44,270 nucleotides of DNA from Campylobacteraceae bacterium. GTDB lineage: Bacteria > Campylobacterota > Campylobacteria > Campylobacterales > Sulfurovaceae. The translations under genes were made by a program, and so were the position numbers. Of the stretch, positions 27,339 through 36,054 are shown piece by piece (within the stretch, counting starts at the first letter, position 1; each line of letters opens with the position of its first letter). The DNA lies in NCBI GenBank assembly GCA_027081065.1, contig JALWLW010000084.1, forward strand, positions 1 through 44,270, in the 5' to 3' direction. The notes below the pieces were generated by a model. That model ran no database searches and was not told where the DNA came from. It worked only from the letters and a program-made list of their open reading frames with translations.

Positions 27339-29801
27339 ATGAAAAAGATTATGATATTATTTTTGTTTCTTTTTTCTCTACTTCAAGCTGATTCAGTCTT
27401 GTTGGTTAAAAAAGGATGGCAACTCATTGGGGCAAATGAACCCATGGAAAACATGTCGGCTTTTAAGCTAGATGAAGTAGAAGAGGTATGGCACTTTGAT
27501 GCCAAAACACAAACATGGTTAGGGTATTCTCCTGATGAGACAATTCAAAATAAAATGACCCAAAAGGGCATTGCTCCATTAGCTTCTTTAAAAGCTTGGC
27601 ATGGTTTTTGGGTGAAAAGCAAAAAAGAGTGGGCATTGTCTTTTAAAAGTGCTATTTTAACACAGGCACCGAGTAAAGATGAAGCTCAAATTGTTTTAGA
27701 GAAAGGTTGGAATCTCATCTCTTTACCTATTGATGCCACAGTTTCAGCAGATATCTTTAAAGGCATGACCGTTTGGAACTATAATGCAAAGAGTAATTGG
27801 GAACTTTCACAAAGTGATAGTGTTGAAGATTTTCCAGTTTTAACACAAATTAAAAAGAGTGATGGTATTTGGGTAAAATCTGAGACACAACAACATATTT
27901 CTGTTGCTAAAGAGATAGCAAAACTACGTAACTTTGAGAGTAATGAAGCGATGGAGAGCTATTTAACACAAATGTTAACAGCCAATTCATCAGGACAATA
28001 TTTACCAACTGTTCCCTTAGGTGCAAATGATGATGTTGCTTTGCCCACTACTGCTGAGGTTAGTACTGCTGATGCTAGTACTACTACGGTTACGTTAGGA
28101 AATGCATCAGGTACAAATGTTCAAGAAGAGGGTGTGGATGAGGCAGATATTTTAAAACACAATGGTAAAAATATTTTTTATAAAATTAGTAACCAACAAA
28201 TAGGTATTACAACTTTTGAACGTTTAGTAACAGGAGAAAAAGGTGCATTAAGTGGCTTGGAGTTTGCTCCAAATGAAAGCATTGACTCTTTTTATTTAGT
28301 CAATAATCATTTAGTTGTACTTTTAAATGCACTCTACAGTAGTAAAGATATTGAGATGGATACTACTTCGTCTACGTCTCCTGCTTACAGTAGTGAAAAA
28401 AATCGTTTGATTATGTATGATGTGAGTGATATTGATAACATTCAAAAAGATGCTGATTTTAAGATTGACGGTAATAAGGTAGATTCACGTGTGGTGGGAG
28501 ATAACCTTTATTTGATATCAACTTTTACACCTAAGGTTGAGATTACTTATCCTAAAGAGTATGTGGCACTTCCTAGTGTGTGTGAAGGGTACTTTAATAC
28601 AAGCGTAGCATCTTCTTTAGTTCCATATGAGGAAAGAAATGACTTTACTATTTGTTATGATATCTATAAAGATAGTGAAACCAACAGATATTACCGTTAC
28701 AATTATGATGAACCTAAGGTAAGCATAGAACAGCTTTTACCTAAAATAGAGGGTAGCTCAACAGCAACACTGCTTACACCTGAGAATTTTTATGCTCCTT
28801 TAAAGCAGAGCCAAACATCGAGTATTACCACGATTAGCCGTTTTTCTATTGGAGAAGGGGCTTACAAAAATGCTACTTCATTTGTGGGAAACACTTCAGT
28901 ACGTTATGCTTCTTTAAATGCTTTTTATTTGGTTTCTGAAGAGTATCCTTTGTATTATGATTACAGTAATTTTAAAATGCGTTCGATGCTCTACAAGTTT
29001 AGTTTGAACAATACTTTAGCTTATAAAGGTCGAGGTGTTGTTAATGGAACGGTGTTGAATCAGTTTTCATTAAGTGAGTATGATAATATTTTACGTATTG
29101 CTACAACTGAGGGCTTCTCTTGGGGTGACAATGAGACGAAAAATACACTTTATACTTTAAAAGAGCAAGAGAACTCTTTGGTTACAGTAGGTGTTTTAAG
29201 TGGTTTAGGCAAAGAACAAGAGACCATAAAGTCTGTACGTTTCATGGGGAACAGAGCCTATGTGGTTACCTTTAAACAGACAGACCCTCTCTATACTTTA
29301 GATTTAAGTGATGCCTCTTCTCCTAAAAAAGTAGGTGCATTAGAAGTCTCAGGTTTCTCTTCTTATCTTCATCCTATCAATGAAAACTTGCTACTTGGTT
29401 TTGGTCGAGAAGCAAATAGTGAGGGGCAAACAGAAGGGTTAAAGTTAGAGCTTTATGATGTTAGTGACTTTGCAAATCCTACAGCCATTGATAGTGTAAC
29501 ATTTACAAATAATAGTTATTCAGAATTAGAATATAACCATAAAGCGTTAGCCTACAGAAAATCTGACCAACTCTTAGCATTTCCCTATAGGATTTGGAGT
29601 AATTATGGTAACAGTAGTAGTGACTATTTAGGCGTTTATCAAGTTGAAAATAATGCTTTGGTAGCATATGAATCTATTGTTAATAATAATGAAAGAGGAT
29701 GGGGACAAAATAGAGGGTTGATTTTTGATAACAATGAGACCACTTATGTAAGTTTCTTTGCCAATGGCCCAATTATTACTGAACCAATAAATAAAAAATA
29801 A
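27339..29801 (+). CDS. Secreted beta-propeller protein (Beta_propel family) with GWNLI repeats
   Basis: 820 residues. Signal peptide about 1-17. Two N-terminal repeats, roughly 24-105 and 121-195: KKGWQLIGAN...VWHFDAKTQTW...GFWVKSK and LEKGWNLISLP...VWNYNAKSNW...GIWVKSE. Then the PF09826-like start ASGTNVQEEGVDEADILKHNGKNIFYKI (about 255-280), with a long beta-propeller region carrying repeated YDVSDIDN/YDVSDFAN, and a central disulfide candidate (SVCEGYF, FTICYDI). Function unknown. A 49-aa lipoprotein gene follows immediately, sharing its stop region. Confidence 0.85.
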   Translation: MKKIMILFLFLFSLLQADSVLLVKKGWQLIGANEPMENMSAFKLDEVEEVWHFDAKTQTWLGYSPDETIQNKMTQKGIAPLASLKAWHGFWVKSKKEWALSFKSAILTQAPSKDEAQIVLEKGWNLISLPIDATVSADIFKGMTVWNYNAKSNWELSQSDSVEDFPVLTQIKKSDGIWVKSETQQHISVAKEIAKLRNFESNEAMESYLTQMLTANSSGQYLPTVPLGANDDVALPTTAEVSTADASTTTVTLGNASGTNVQEEGVDEADILKHNGKNIFYKISNQQIGITTFERLVTGEKGALSGLEFAPNESIDSFYLVNNHLVVLLNALYSSKDIEMDTTSSTSPAYSSEKNRLIMYDVSDIDNIQKDADFKIDGNKVDSRVVGDNLYLISTFTPKVEITYPKEYVALPSVCEGYFNTSVASSLVPYEERNDFTICYDIYKDSETNRYYRYNYDEPKVSIEQLLPKIEGSSTATLLTPENFYAPLKQSQTSSITTISRFSIGEGAYKNATSFVGNTSVRYASLNAFYLVSEEYPLYYDYSNFKMRSMLYKFSLNNTLAYKGRGVVNGTVLNQFSLSEYDNILRIATTEGFSWGDNETKNTLYTLKEQENSLVTVGVLSGLGKEQETIKSVRFMGNRAYVVTFKQTDPLYTLDLSDASSPKKVGALEVSGFSSYLHPINENLLLGFGREANSEGQTEGLKLELYDVSDFANPTAIDSVTFTNNSYSELEYNHKALAYRKSDQLLAFPYRIWSNYGNSSSDYLGVYQVENNALVAYESIVNNNERGWGQNRGLIFDNNETTYVSFFANGPIITEPINKK

Positions 29802-29811
29802 AGGAGAAATG

Positions 29812-29961
29812 ATGCGTTATATATTTTTAGGATTAATGGTGTGGATGTTGACAGCTTGTTTAGATGATAGCTCTTCATCAAACAATGAAATGACTCAAAG
29901 ACCTAAGAGTCCAAAAACAAAAGAGCCAAGTAAACAGCCTCCATCTATACCGACTCTTTAG
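29812..29961 (+). CDS. 49-aa small lipoprotein
   Basis: Short gene right after the propeller gene. AAGGAG (29801-29806) overlaps the upstream stop, 5 bases before ATG 29812; an ATG at 29809 is also possible. Protein: hydrophobic start MRYIFLGLMVWMLTAC with lipobox LTAC (Cys16), then a Ser/Pro/Lys/Asn-rich tail. Too small for family assignment. Probably cotranscribed with, and possibly anchoring or partnering, the beta-propeller protein. Confidence 0.7.
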   Translation: MRYIFLGLMVWMLTACLDDSSSSNNEMTQRPKSPKTKEPSKQPPSIPTL

Positions 29962-30018
29962 TAGCAACTAAGGCACATTGCACTATGATTTACTCAAAAT
30001 ATTTTAAGGTAAATAGAA

Positions 30019-30729
30019 ATGAGTAAATTATTGGATATTGATGCAAATGAACAGTTAGTGGCATTGTTAGAAAACCATGATATGGAAGTGGGTCAAACAG
30101 AAGAGTATTTTTTTGTAGATGGTCTATTCCCTGGAATTGTGGCACAAGCTTTTGAAATGGAAGATTTTGGGGAGTCGGTGGTAGTGCAATTAGACATAAC
30201 ATTACTCTTTCCAAATGACCGTTTTGTAGAGTCTTTTGTGGCACAAGCTACTACAGTAGAAGATGCTCTTGCTAATACTTTTGAGCAGTTTGAGACCAAT
30301 GTATTACATGCTTTTATTATGGCATTTTGGGGAAAAGCGAAAAAAGTTGAAAATGGTGTTGGAACAGATGTTTGGGAAATTAATGGTCATAAGTGGGAAG
30401 CTGTTATTTCAAACTATGGCTACAGAGGTTATGAGGATTTTGATAGTATTATTCCTGATATTGATACCATGTATGATGCCATTAAACGTTCAATTGAAGC
30501 TTACCCTTTAACAAATGATATCTATGCTATTCGTTCAGTTTATACCAATGCTAGTAACAACCAACGAGTAATAGAAGGTCTGATTAACAATGAAGAGTTT
30601 CCTGAACTTCAAGAAGCTATTTCTCAGTTGTCTTGGCGTCGTTCAGATAAGTTTTATGCCGTAAGAAATCTTGTGCTTCTTATGAAACTAAGTGAAGGTG
30701 CTGAAGAGCATATTGAAGAAGACTTGTAA
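30019..30729 (+). CDS. Cytoplasmic protein resembling DUF6348
   Basis: 236 residues, no signal peptide or membrane segment. Acidic. Motifs include VFLPGIVAQ-like VDGLFPGIVAQAFEM, HAFIMAFWGKA and NGHKWEAVISNYGYRG, reminiscent of DUF6348-type proteins; I am not certain of the family. Followed by the response regulator after 3 bp, so it is probably in one operon with that two-component system, where it may be an accessory or output. Confidence 0.65.
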   Translation: MSKLLDIDANEQLVALLENHDMEVGQTEEYFFVDGLFPGIVAQAFEMEDFGESVVVQLDITLLFPNDRFVESFVAQATTVEDALANTFEQFETNVLHAFIMAFWGKAKKVENGVGTDVWEINGHKWEAVISNYGYRGYEDFDSIIPDIDTMYDAIKRSIEAYPLTNDIYAIRSVYTNASNNQRVIEGLINNEEFPELQEAISQLSWRRSDKFYAVRNLVLLMKLSEGAEEHIEEDL

Positions 30730-30732
30730 TTT

Positions 30733-31389
30733 ATGAAGATACTTTTACTTGAAGATGATCTTATGCTCTGTGAGGTCATTGCTGAACATCTTGAAGATTA
30801 TGGCTATGTTGTTCATACTGTCTATGATGGTATAGAGGCTGAGAATATACTGTTTGAAGAGAAGTTTGACCTCTTGTTACTTGATGTCAATGTACCTCTT
30901 TTGAATGGATTTGAACTTTTAAAAAATCTTCGGGCTTCAGGCAATAATACACCAACTATCTTTATTACCTCTATGAATACTTCACAAGATGTTCTAGAGG
31001 GGTTTGAATTGGGTGCAAATGATTATTTAAAAAAACCTTTTGAGATGATTGAGCTTAAAGCTAGAATTGATAATATTAAGCGTCAATTTAAGATTGATGA
31101 GACGGATGTTTACAAAATTTCAGACAATATTACTTATGACTTTTCTCGTTATGTTGTAGAGATTAAAGGCAAAGCTTTAAAGCTCTCTAAAAAAGAGGGG
31201 GAGTTTTTAGCTTACTTTTTAAAACATCGAGGAAAAGTGATTTCAGCTGATGAATTGATGGTAAATGTATGGTCTTATGACACTTCACCCACACCTGCTA
31301 CTTTACGTACTTATATTAAAACATTACGTAAACATTTAGGAGAAGAGAGCATTGCGACCATTAGAGGGGTTGGGTATGTATTTAATTAA
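30733..31389 (+). CDS. OmpR-family response regulator (system B)
   Basis: 218 residues. Receiver with EDD at 7-9, phospho-accepting Asp51 in LLLDVNVPLLNG, TSMN and Lys in LKKPFE. C-terminal winged helix with LSKKEGEFLAYFLKHRGKVISADELMVNVW and AIRGVGYVFN-like end (TIRGVGYVFN). ATG at 30733 lies 3 bp after the DUF6348-like gene. The last 14 bp overlap the kinase gene. Similar to the regulator at 35401. Confidence 0.93.
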   Translation: MKILLLEDDLMLCEVIAEHLEDYGYVVHTVYDGIEAENILFEEKFDLLLLDVNVPLLNGFELLKNLRASGNNTPTIFITSMNTSQDVLEGFELGANDYLKKPFEMIELKARIDNIKRQFKIDETDVYKISDNITYDFSRYVVEIKGKALKLSKKEGEFLAYFLKHRGKVISADELMVNVWSYDTSPTPATLRTYIKTLRKHLGEESIATIRGVGYVFN

Positions 31390-32530
31390 AGAAGAGAAGC
31401 GTACATTACTACAGTTTTTGTTACTTTATCTTAGCTCTTCTTTTATATTATTTGCCATTATTGCTTACCTCTTTTACCAAAATGAATCTAAAGCTTTTTA
31501 TGACAAAACAAAAAGTGTTTTGCAGATGAATGCTTCGGTGTTAACTTCTAAAATTATTTATGCTCATATGACGGGTGAAAAGTTTCTGCTTGATAGTGTT
31601 GTTGAAAACTATCATGGCAAAATTGGATTTTATAATAAAGAAAACCAAGCCATTGTTACTTCTATTGATGACCCTATAGATTTTACAAAAAGGTTTTATC
31701 AAGATAAAGAGAAGATGATACTTATCGACAGTAGTACTTTTGGGCATTTGGGTGTTAAAAGTATCGTGATTCAAAAAGAGGGAGTAGGTAGTTATATTCG
31801 TACATTACAATACAAAATTCTCTTTTATCTTTTTTTAACTTATCTATTTTTAGCTATTGTAGGTTACTTTTTAGCTAAGCTTTTTATTAAACCCATTCAG
31901 TTAAAGCGTATTCAACTGGATAATTTTATTAAAGACAGTACTCATGAGCTTAATACCCCAATTACAGCGTTAATGCTTTCAGTAAATGTTCCTAAATTAG
32001 AGAGTCCAAAAAATTTAGAGCGTATTAAACTTTCAGCCACAAGGGTTTCTGAAATCCATAAGGACTTAACTTATCTTATGTTAGATTCGGGTCAACCAAA
32101 AACTGTAGAGCATTTATGTTTAAATGAGATGATTGTTGAGGAGTTAAAATATTTAACTCTTTTGGCTGAAAAGAAAAAGATAACTATTAAACTAGAAGAG
32201 AAAAATAAAATTTATTTTGAGATAGACAGAGAGAGTTTTATACGTCTTATTCATAATTTAGTCTCTAACTCTATTAAATATAATCGAATAAATGGGACAA
32301 TAGAGATTCGTATAGAGAAAAATATTATTGTTATTAAAGATACAGGCATAGGTATTCCAAAAGATGACCAAAAGGCTATTTATGAACGCTTTTACAGGGC
32401 TACAAATCAAGTAGGTGGTTTTGGTTTGGGGCTAAATATTGTACATAAAGTTTGTGAAGCGTATAATATTGGGATTGAGTTTGAGTCTAAAGTAAAAGTA
32501 GGAACTACTTTTACTTTGAAATTTGATTAG
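31376..32530 (+). CDS. Sensor histidine kinase (system B)
   Basis: 384 residues from ATG 31376, which overlaps the regulator by 14 bp; the frame from 31352 is less likely. Two transmembrane segments (about 12-34 and 148-169) flank a small periplasmic domain. Then phospho-accepting His190 in STHELNTPITAL, N-box HNLVSNSIKYN, G-box KDTGIGIP and GFGLGLNIV. No HAMP, PAS or receiver visible. Partner of the adjacent OmpR-type regulator; signal unknown. Similar layout to the kinase at 36041. Confidence 0.92.
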   Translation: MYLIKEEKRTLLQFLLLYLSSSFILFAIIAYLFYQNESKAFYDKTKSVLQMNASVLTSKIIYAHMTGEKFLLDSVVENYHGKIGFYNKENQAIVTSIDDPIDFTKRFYQDKEKMILIDSSTFGHLGVKSIVIQKEGVGSYIRTLQYKILFYLFLTYLFLAIVGYFLAKLFIKPIQLKRIQLDNFIKDSTHELNTPITALMLSVNVPKLESPKNLERIKLSATRVSEIHKDLTYLMLDSGQPKTVEHLCLNEMIVEELKYLTLLAEKKKITIKLEEKNKIYFEIDRESFIRLIHNLVSNSIKYNRINGTIEIRIEKNIIVIKDTGIGIPKDDQKAIYERFYRATNQVGGFGLGLNIVHKVCEAYNIGIEFESKVKVGTTFTLKFD

Positions 32531-32548
32531 ATGTTTTAGTATGAATAT

Positions 32549-32599
32549 CTAGAAGCTCATCTGTACACCAAAGTTAAGTTGTGTTAAGTCTGAACCATC
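32549..32599 (-). pseudogene. Probable 3' remnant of an outer-membrane porin-like gene
   Basis: On the minus strand a short open stretch ends DGSDLTQLNFGVQMSF-stop, looking like the terminal strand of a beta-barrel protein (C-terminal Phe, alternating hydrophobics). Upstream of it is only a short, stop-interrupted AT-rich stretch, so no intact gene remains. It could be chance; length is only 16 codons. Confidence 0.3.
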
Positions 32600-32692
32600 T
32601 AGTAAAAAACTAATTATTTTCTTATTATTTACTTATAAATAACTTACGATTTTATATTAAACTTTACCTATCAAAACATTAAAGGATAATAG

Positions 32693-34048
32693 ATGAAAAA
32701 ATTAAGAATAGTAGGATTAACGCTAATAGCTTCATTAGCTTTTATAGGATGTGGTGACTCTGGGTTAGGCTCATCCTCTCATGGCTCATCTTCTCATGGC
32801 TCATCTTCTCATGTAGAACAGACAAAAGCATACTATGGAGATAAAGAAAATAACTTAATTGTTGTAGTTGATGTTGAAAATATGAAAGTACTTGAAAAAG
32901 TCCCAACAGGTAATAGTATAAGTTATGCAGCAGAAGTTATCAAAACTGATGCTTCTCATGAGTCATCAACCCCTAAACTCTATATAGATAATAGAGGAAG
33001 TAATGTCATGGGTGTTTTAGATTCAGCAACCAATACCATTACAAAAAATATTGCTTTAGATTTTTACCCTAGAAGTATAGATGTACAAAAAAGAACAGGA
33101 TTAGTAAGTGTCTCTGGGGTTGATAAAGCGATGGTAGCCATTATAGATTCTTCGACAGATACTGTTATCTCAACTGTTGGAAACAATGTTGTAACTGCTC
33201 CAACAACAAGTGGGCATAGCTATGTTTCTAGTGGAACCATGGCATCAGGACATCCTCATTGGCTAAATGAAAATCATTTTGTATTAATTGACCGTCAAAA
33301 TAAATTAATTGAAACTTATAAAATTGTAAAAAATAGTGATGGAACTTGGAGTAGTACAAAAGTAAATGAAATTACAACACCATCACCTGTTCATAATCTT
33401 ATTCCACCAGAGATACATGGACAACATGGAAAAAAACATGGAGAGCAAATATCAACAGTTTTCTATGCTACAGCAGAGGGTGCTACTGGTGTTTATCCAT
33501 CGGTACTTAAGTTAGAGTTTTTAGAAGGAACAGGTTTGTCAATTAGTGAGAATTTAGAGATTAAAAAAGAAGGACTCTCTCCTGATGTAATGGGTATTCA
33601 TCATCTTAACTTTTTAAAAGACCAAAAGACAATTTATGTTGGCTCAGATGAAGGAACACTTTTTGTGGTTGACCATACTACTTCACCTATGAGTATTGTA
33701 AAAACTGTTCAAGCAGGAATGGGTGCTGGACATACGGATGAGACTAAACATGTAAATATAGCAGTTGTCATTAATCATAAAGATAGTTTTATTACTCTTA
33801 TGAATACAGTGACTCATGAAAAAATAGCTGATGTTGAAGTAAGTAATTTAGCTAAAGATGAATTAGGGACTGCACAGACACAATCACACCCTCAATATCA
33901 TTTTTCAAAAGATGGTCGTTATTTCTATATGTTCTTAACTGAAGAAGGTGCTTTGGTAAAAGTTGATTTAACAACTAAAAAACGTGTAGAGTATCTTGCC
34001 ATTGGTGGAAAACTAGCCATGGGTTCTTTTATTAAAGTTAAAAATTAA
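32693..34048 (+). CDS. His-rich beta-propeller (YncE-like) lipoprotein
   Basis: 451 residues, lipobox FIGC (Cys20), then three GSSSH repeats (residues 26-40) and an extended propeller-like body (VVVDVENMKVLEKVPTG, AIIDSSTDTVISTVG, FVVDHTTSP, HVNIAVVINHKDSF). His is abundant (EIHGQHGKKHGEQ, HTDETKHVN, QSHPQYHFS), suggesting metal binding, possibly copper, given the neighbours. AAAGGA just upstream of the ATG. The nearby His-rich protein, kinase/regulator and oxidases support a metal-handling role, by inference only. Confidence 0.8.
   Translation: MKKLRIVGLTLIASLAFIGCGDSGLGSSSHGSSSHGSSSHVEQTKAYYGDKENNLIVVVDVENMKVLEKVPTGNSISYAAEVIKTDASHESSTPKLYIDNRGSNVMGVLDSATNTITKNIALDFYPRSIDVQKRTGLVSVSGVDKAMVAIIDSSTDTVISTVGNNVVTAPTTSGHSYVSSGTMASGHPHWLNENHFVLIDRQNKLIETYKIVKNSDGTWSSTKVNEITTPSPVHNLIPPEIHGQHGKKHGEQISTVFYATAEGATGVYPSVLKLEFLEGTGLSISENLEIKKEGLSPDVMGIHHLNFLKDQKTIYVGSDEGTLFVVDHTTSPMSIVKTVQAGMGAGHTDETKHVNIAVVINHKDSFITLMNTVTHEKIADVEVSNLAKDELGTAQTQSHPQYHFSKDGRYFYMFLTEEGALVKVDLTTKKRVEYLAIGGKLAMGSFIKVKN
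32768..32812 (+). repeat. 3 x 15-bp tandem repeat encoding GSSSH
   Basis: Three copies of GGCTCATCYTCTCAT at 32768, 32783 and 32798. They encode GSSSH units right after the lipidated Cys and could vary in number by slippage. Confidence 0.85.
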
Positions 34049-34079
34049 AGTAGATAAAAGTAAATCTTATATTTTTAGA

Positions 34080-34104
34080 CAAAGTATTCAAAAGTAATAC
34101 TTTG
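34080..34104 (+). promoter_or_regulatory. Inverted repeat overlapping the -35 region of the 34152 operon
   Basis: CAAAGTATT (34080-34088) and AATACTTTG (34096-34104), a perfect 9-bp inverted repeat with a 7-bp loop. The -10 box TATAAT (34109-34114) starts 4 bp after it. The placement across the -35 is typical of an operator; a weak terminator for the preceding gene is the alternative, but no T-run follows. Confidence 0.5.
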
Positions 34105-34108
34105 CTAA

Positions 34109-34114
34109 TATAAT
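34109..34114 (+). promoter_or_regulatory. -10 box of the 34152 operon
   Basis: TATAAT, 37 bp before ATG 34152. Ribosome site AAGGA at about 34142. Confidence 0.55.
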
Positions 34115-34151
34115 TTAGGCACAATTAAATTTTAGAGCCATAAGGATTTTT

Positions 34152-34625
34152 ATGAAAATATTTTTTTCATTACTTTTTGTTACTATTTTACTCTTTTCCC
34201 AAACGATTAATGAACAGATTCATGCACTAGAAAAGGCTTCTCCTGAACAAAGAGTGGAGTTAATGAACAGTATTAAAAGACAATTAATTAGCATGAATCA
34301 AGAGAAACGTATGAAAACTATTCATGCGTTACAAAAAAAATTACAGGTAAAACATGAACAGACTTTAGCTAATGAAACTACACATGAAGAGATAATTCAA
34401 GGGGGTGAAAAAGATGAAGATTTATTTCATGAAGCAGATGAACATCAAAACAAATCAATCAATAATCGACATTTAGAGAGACATGAGATGGAAGAACAGA
34501 TGATGAACAGTTCTCATAGTGAAGAGTCAGAACGACATCAAGTATTAGATAGCCATGAATTTATAGGTCAATCAGAAGAAAGTAATGGTGGTACTAAAAA
34601 TAATCATAATGAGTGTAGAAGGTAA
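34152..34625 (+). CDS. Exported His/Glu-rich protein, putative metal-binding
   Basis: 157 residues. Signal peptide (KIFFSLLFVTILLFSQ), then a helical part (EKASPEQRVELMNSIKRQLISMNQEKRMKTIHALQKKL) and a C-terminal half unusually rich in His, Glu and Met (NNRHLERHEMEEQMMNSSHSEESERHQVLDSHEF). The N-terminal helix superficially recalls CpxP/CnrX-type resistance proteins; I do not claim homology. First gene of a four-gene run with an outer-membrane protein, a response regulator and a kinase, with no gap to the second. Confidence 0.72.
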   Translation: MKIFFSLLFVTILLFSQTINEQIHALEKASPEQRVELMNSIKRQLISMNQEKRMKTIHALQKKLQVKHEQTLANETTHEEIIQGGEKDEDLFHEADEHQNKSINNRHLERHEMEEQMMNSSHSEESERHQVLDSHEFIGQSEESNGGTKNNHNECRR

Positions 34626-34628
34626 GTG

Positions 34629-35417
34629 ATGAATAAAGTTTTTTTGTACCTAATGCTTCTGGCTTCTTCACTTTTTTCTTATGTTGATAGTGATATGGAT
34701 GGTGTACCTGATAAGAGTGATAAATGTGCTAATACTCCGTTGATAGAATTGGTAGATTTATCAGGCTGTACTATTGAAACGCTAGTTTCTGAGCATAATT
34801 TTGATATTGTCTTTGGTCAAAATTATGCTAATGATAATAATTCCACTTTAAACCTTACTTCTTTACGCATAGATTATTATTATAAAAAATGGTCATTTCA
34901 GTTGGCTACTTCTTATTATGAAAGCACCTTTGGAACAGAAACGAATAGTGGTCAGAGCGATACTTACCTAAATGTTTTTTATCTTTTAAATCCTTTTGAA
35001 AATTTCTATTTAAATGTTGGAGGAGGGTTGGTTTTTCCTACTTATGATAGTTTAGATAATAAGCTTGACTACACAGCATCACTGTATGGTCGTTATAAAT
35101 GGAACAAGTTGTCGCTTATTTTAGGGCTGGGATATGGAAAAACGGGGGACAGTAATGACAATGATGTTGTCTCTTATAATAATACTATTTCTTATAATAC
35201 AGGTTTGGGGTACACATGGAACTCAAAACTTTATTCAAGTATTGGATACTCAAATGTAAATAGTATTTTTGAAGGTACAGAAGATTTAGAATCACTTTCT
35301 TTATATACTTACTATGGGATTAATGAACATTGGTTTACCAATGTTAATTATCGGTACGGGCTTCTTTCGGTTGGAAGTAGAGAAAGCATAGGAGTAAACC
35401 TTGGCTATTATTGGTAA
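34629..35417 (+). CDS. Outer-membrane beta-barrel protein with TSP3-like motif
   Basis: 262 residues from ATG 34629 (a GTG at 34626 is also in frame). Signal peptide MNKVFLYLMLLASSLFSY, then a thrombospondin type 3-like calcium motif DSDMDGVPDKSDKCANTPL (two Cys), then repeated beta strands of a porin-like barrel (SLRIDYYYKKWSFQLATSYYES, ASLYGRYKWNKLSLILGLGYG), ending GVNLGYYW with an aromatic terminal residue. Overlaps the response regulator gene by 17 bp. Could export or sense metals with its upstream His-rich partner; inferred. Confidence 0.78.
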   Translation: MNKVFLYLMLLASSLFSYVDSDMDGVPDKSDKCANTPLIELVDLSGCTIETLVSEHNFDIVFGQNYANDNNSTLNLTSLRIDYYYKKWSFQLATSYYESTFGTETNSGQSDTYLNVFYLLNPFENFYLNVGGGLVFPTYDSLDNKLDYTASLYGRYKWNKLSLILGLGYGKTGDSNDNDVVSYNNTISYNTGLGYTWNSKLYSSIGYSNVNSIFEGTEDLESLSLYTYYGINEHWFTNVNYRYGLLSVGSRESIGVNLGYYW

Positions 35418-36054
35418 GAAGGTAAGCATTCTTCTAATGGAAGATGAGCTTGATTTGGGTGAAACACTTGAAGAGATGTTAAGAGATGAGGGTTATGCAG
35501 TGACATGGGTTAAAGATGGCATCGAAGCTTCTGAGGTTTGCTATGAAAAAAAGTTTGATCTCTATGTCTTTGATATCAATGTTCCAGAGTTTACTGGTTT
35601 AGAGTTATTAGAATTTTTACGTAATGCTGATGATAGGACTCCTACTATTTTTATCTCAGCGATGGTTGATTTGGAAACAATGAAAAAGGCTTTTAAGATA
35701 GGTGCTGAAGATTATCTAAAAAAACCATTTTTTCCAGAAGAATTATTATTACGAATAGAATCAAAATTTCAAATTAAAAATAATTTAGTGACTTATAAAA
35801 ATTTACTTTATAACCCTGATACAAAAGAGCTACAAAGAGAAGAAGAGATTATCTTTTTAAGTAAAAAACAGCAAGAACTTTTTCATCTTTTTATGACTAA
35901 TCTTAATGAAACGCTTGATACCCAAAGAATTATAGACTACAGTTCAATTAAATCTCTTTCTGCTTTACGTGTAGCACTTAATAAATTAAAACAGCTAACA
36001 GGATTAGAAATACGAAGTATTCATGGGGTAGGGTATAGAGTTGAAACACGTTGA
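35401..36054 (+). CDS. OmpR-family response regulator (system C)
   Basis: 217 residues from TTG at 35401; AGGAG (35390-35394) with a 6-base spacer makes this start convincing even though it overlaps the barrel gene by 17 bp. Receiver: EDE at 14-16, phospho-accepting Asp58 in VFDINVPEFTG, FISAMV, LKKPF. Winged-helix C-terminus with LSKKQQELFHLFM and SIHGVGYRVETR. Overlaps the kinase gene by 14 bp, exactly as in system B. Confidence 0.9.
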   Translation: MAIIGKKVSILLMEDELDLGETLEEMLRDEGYAVTWVKDGIEASEVCYEKKFDLYVFDINVPEFTGLELLEFLRNADDRTPTIFISAMVDLETMKKAFKIGAEDYLKKPFFPEELLLRIESKFQIKNNLVTYKNLLYNPDTKELQREEEIIFLSKKQQELFHLFMTNLNETLDTQRIIDYSSIKSLSALRVALNKLKQLTGLEIRSIHGVGYRVETR

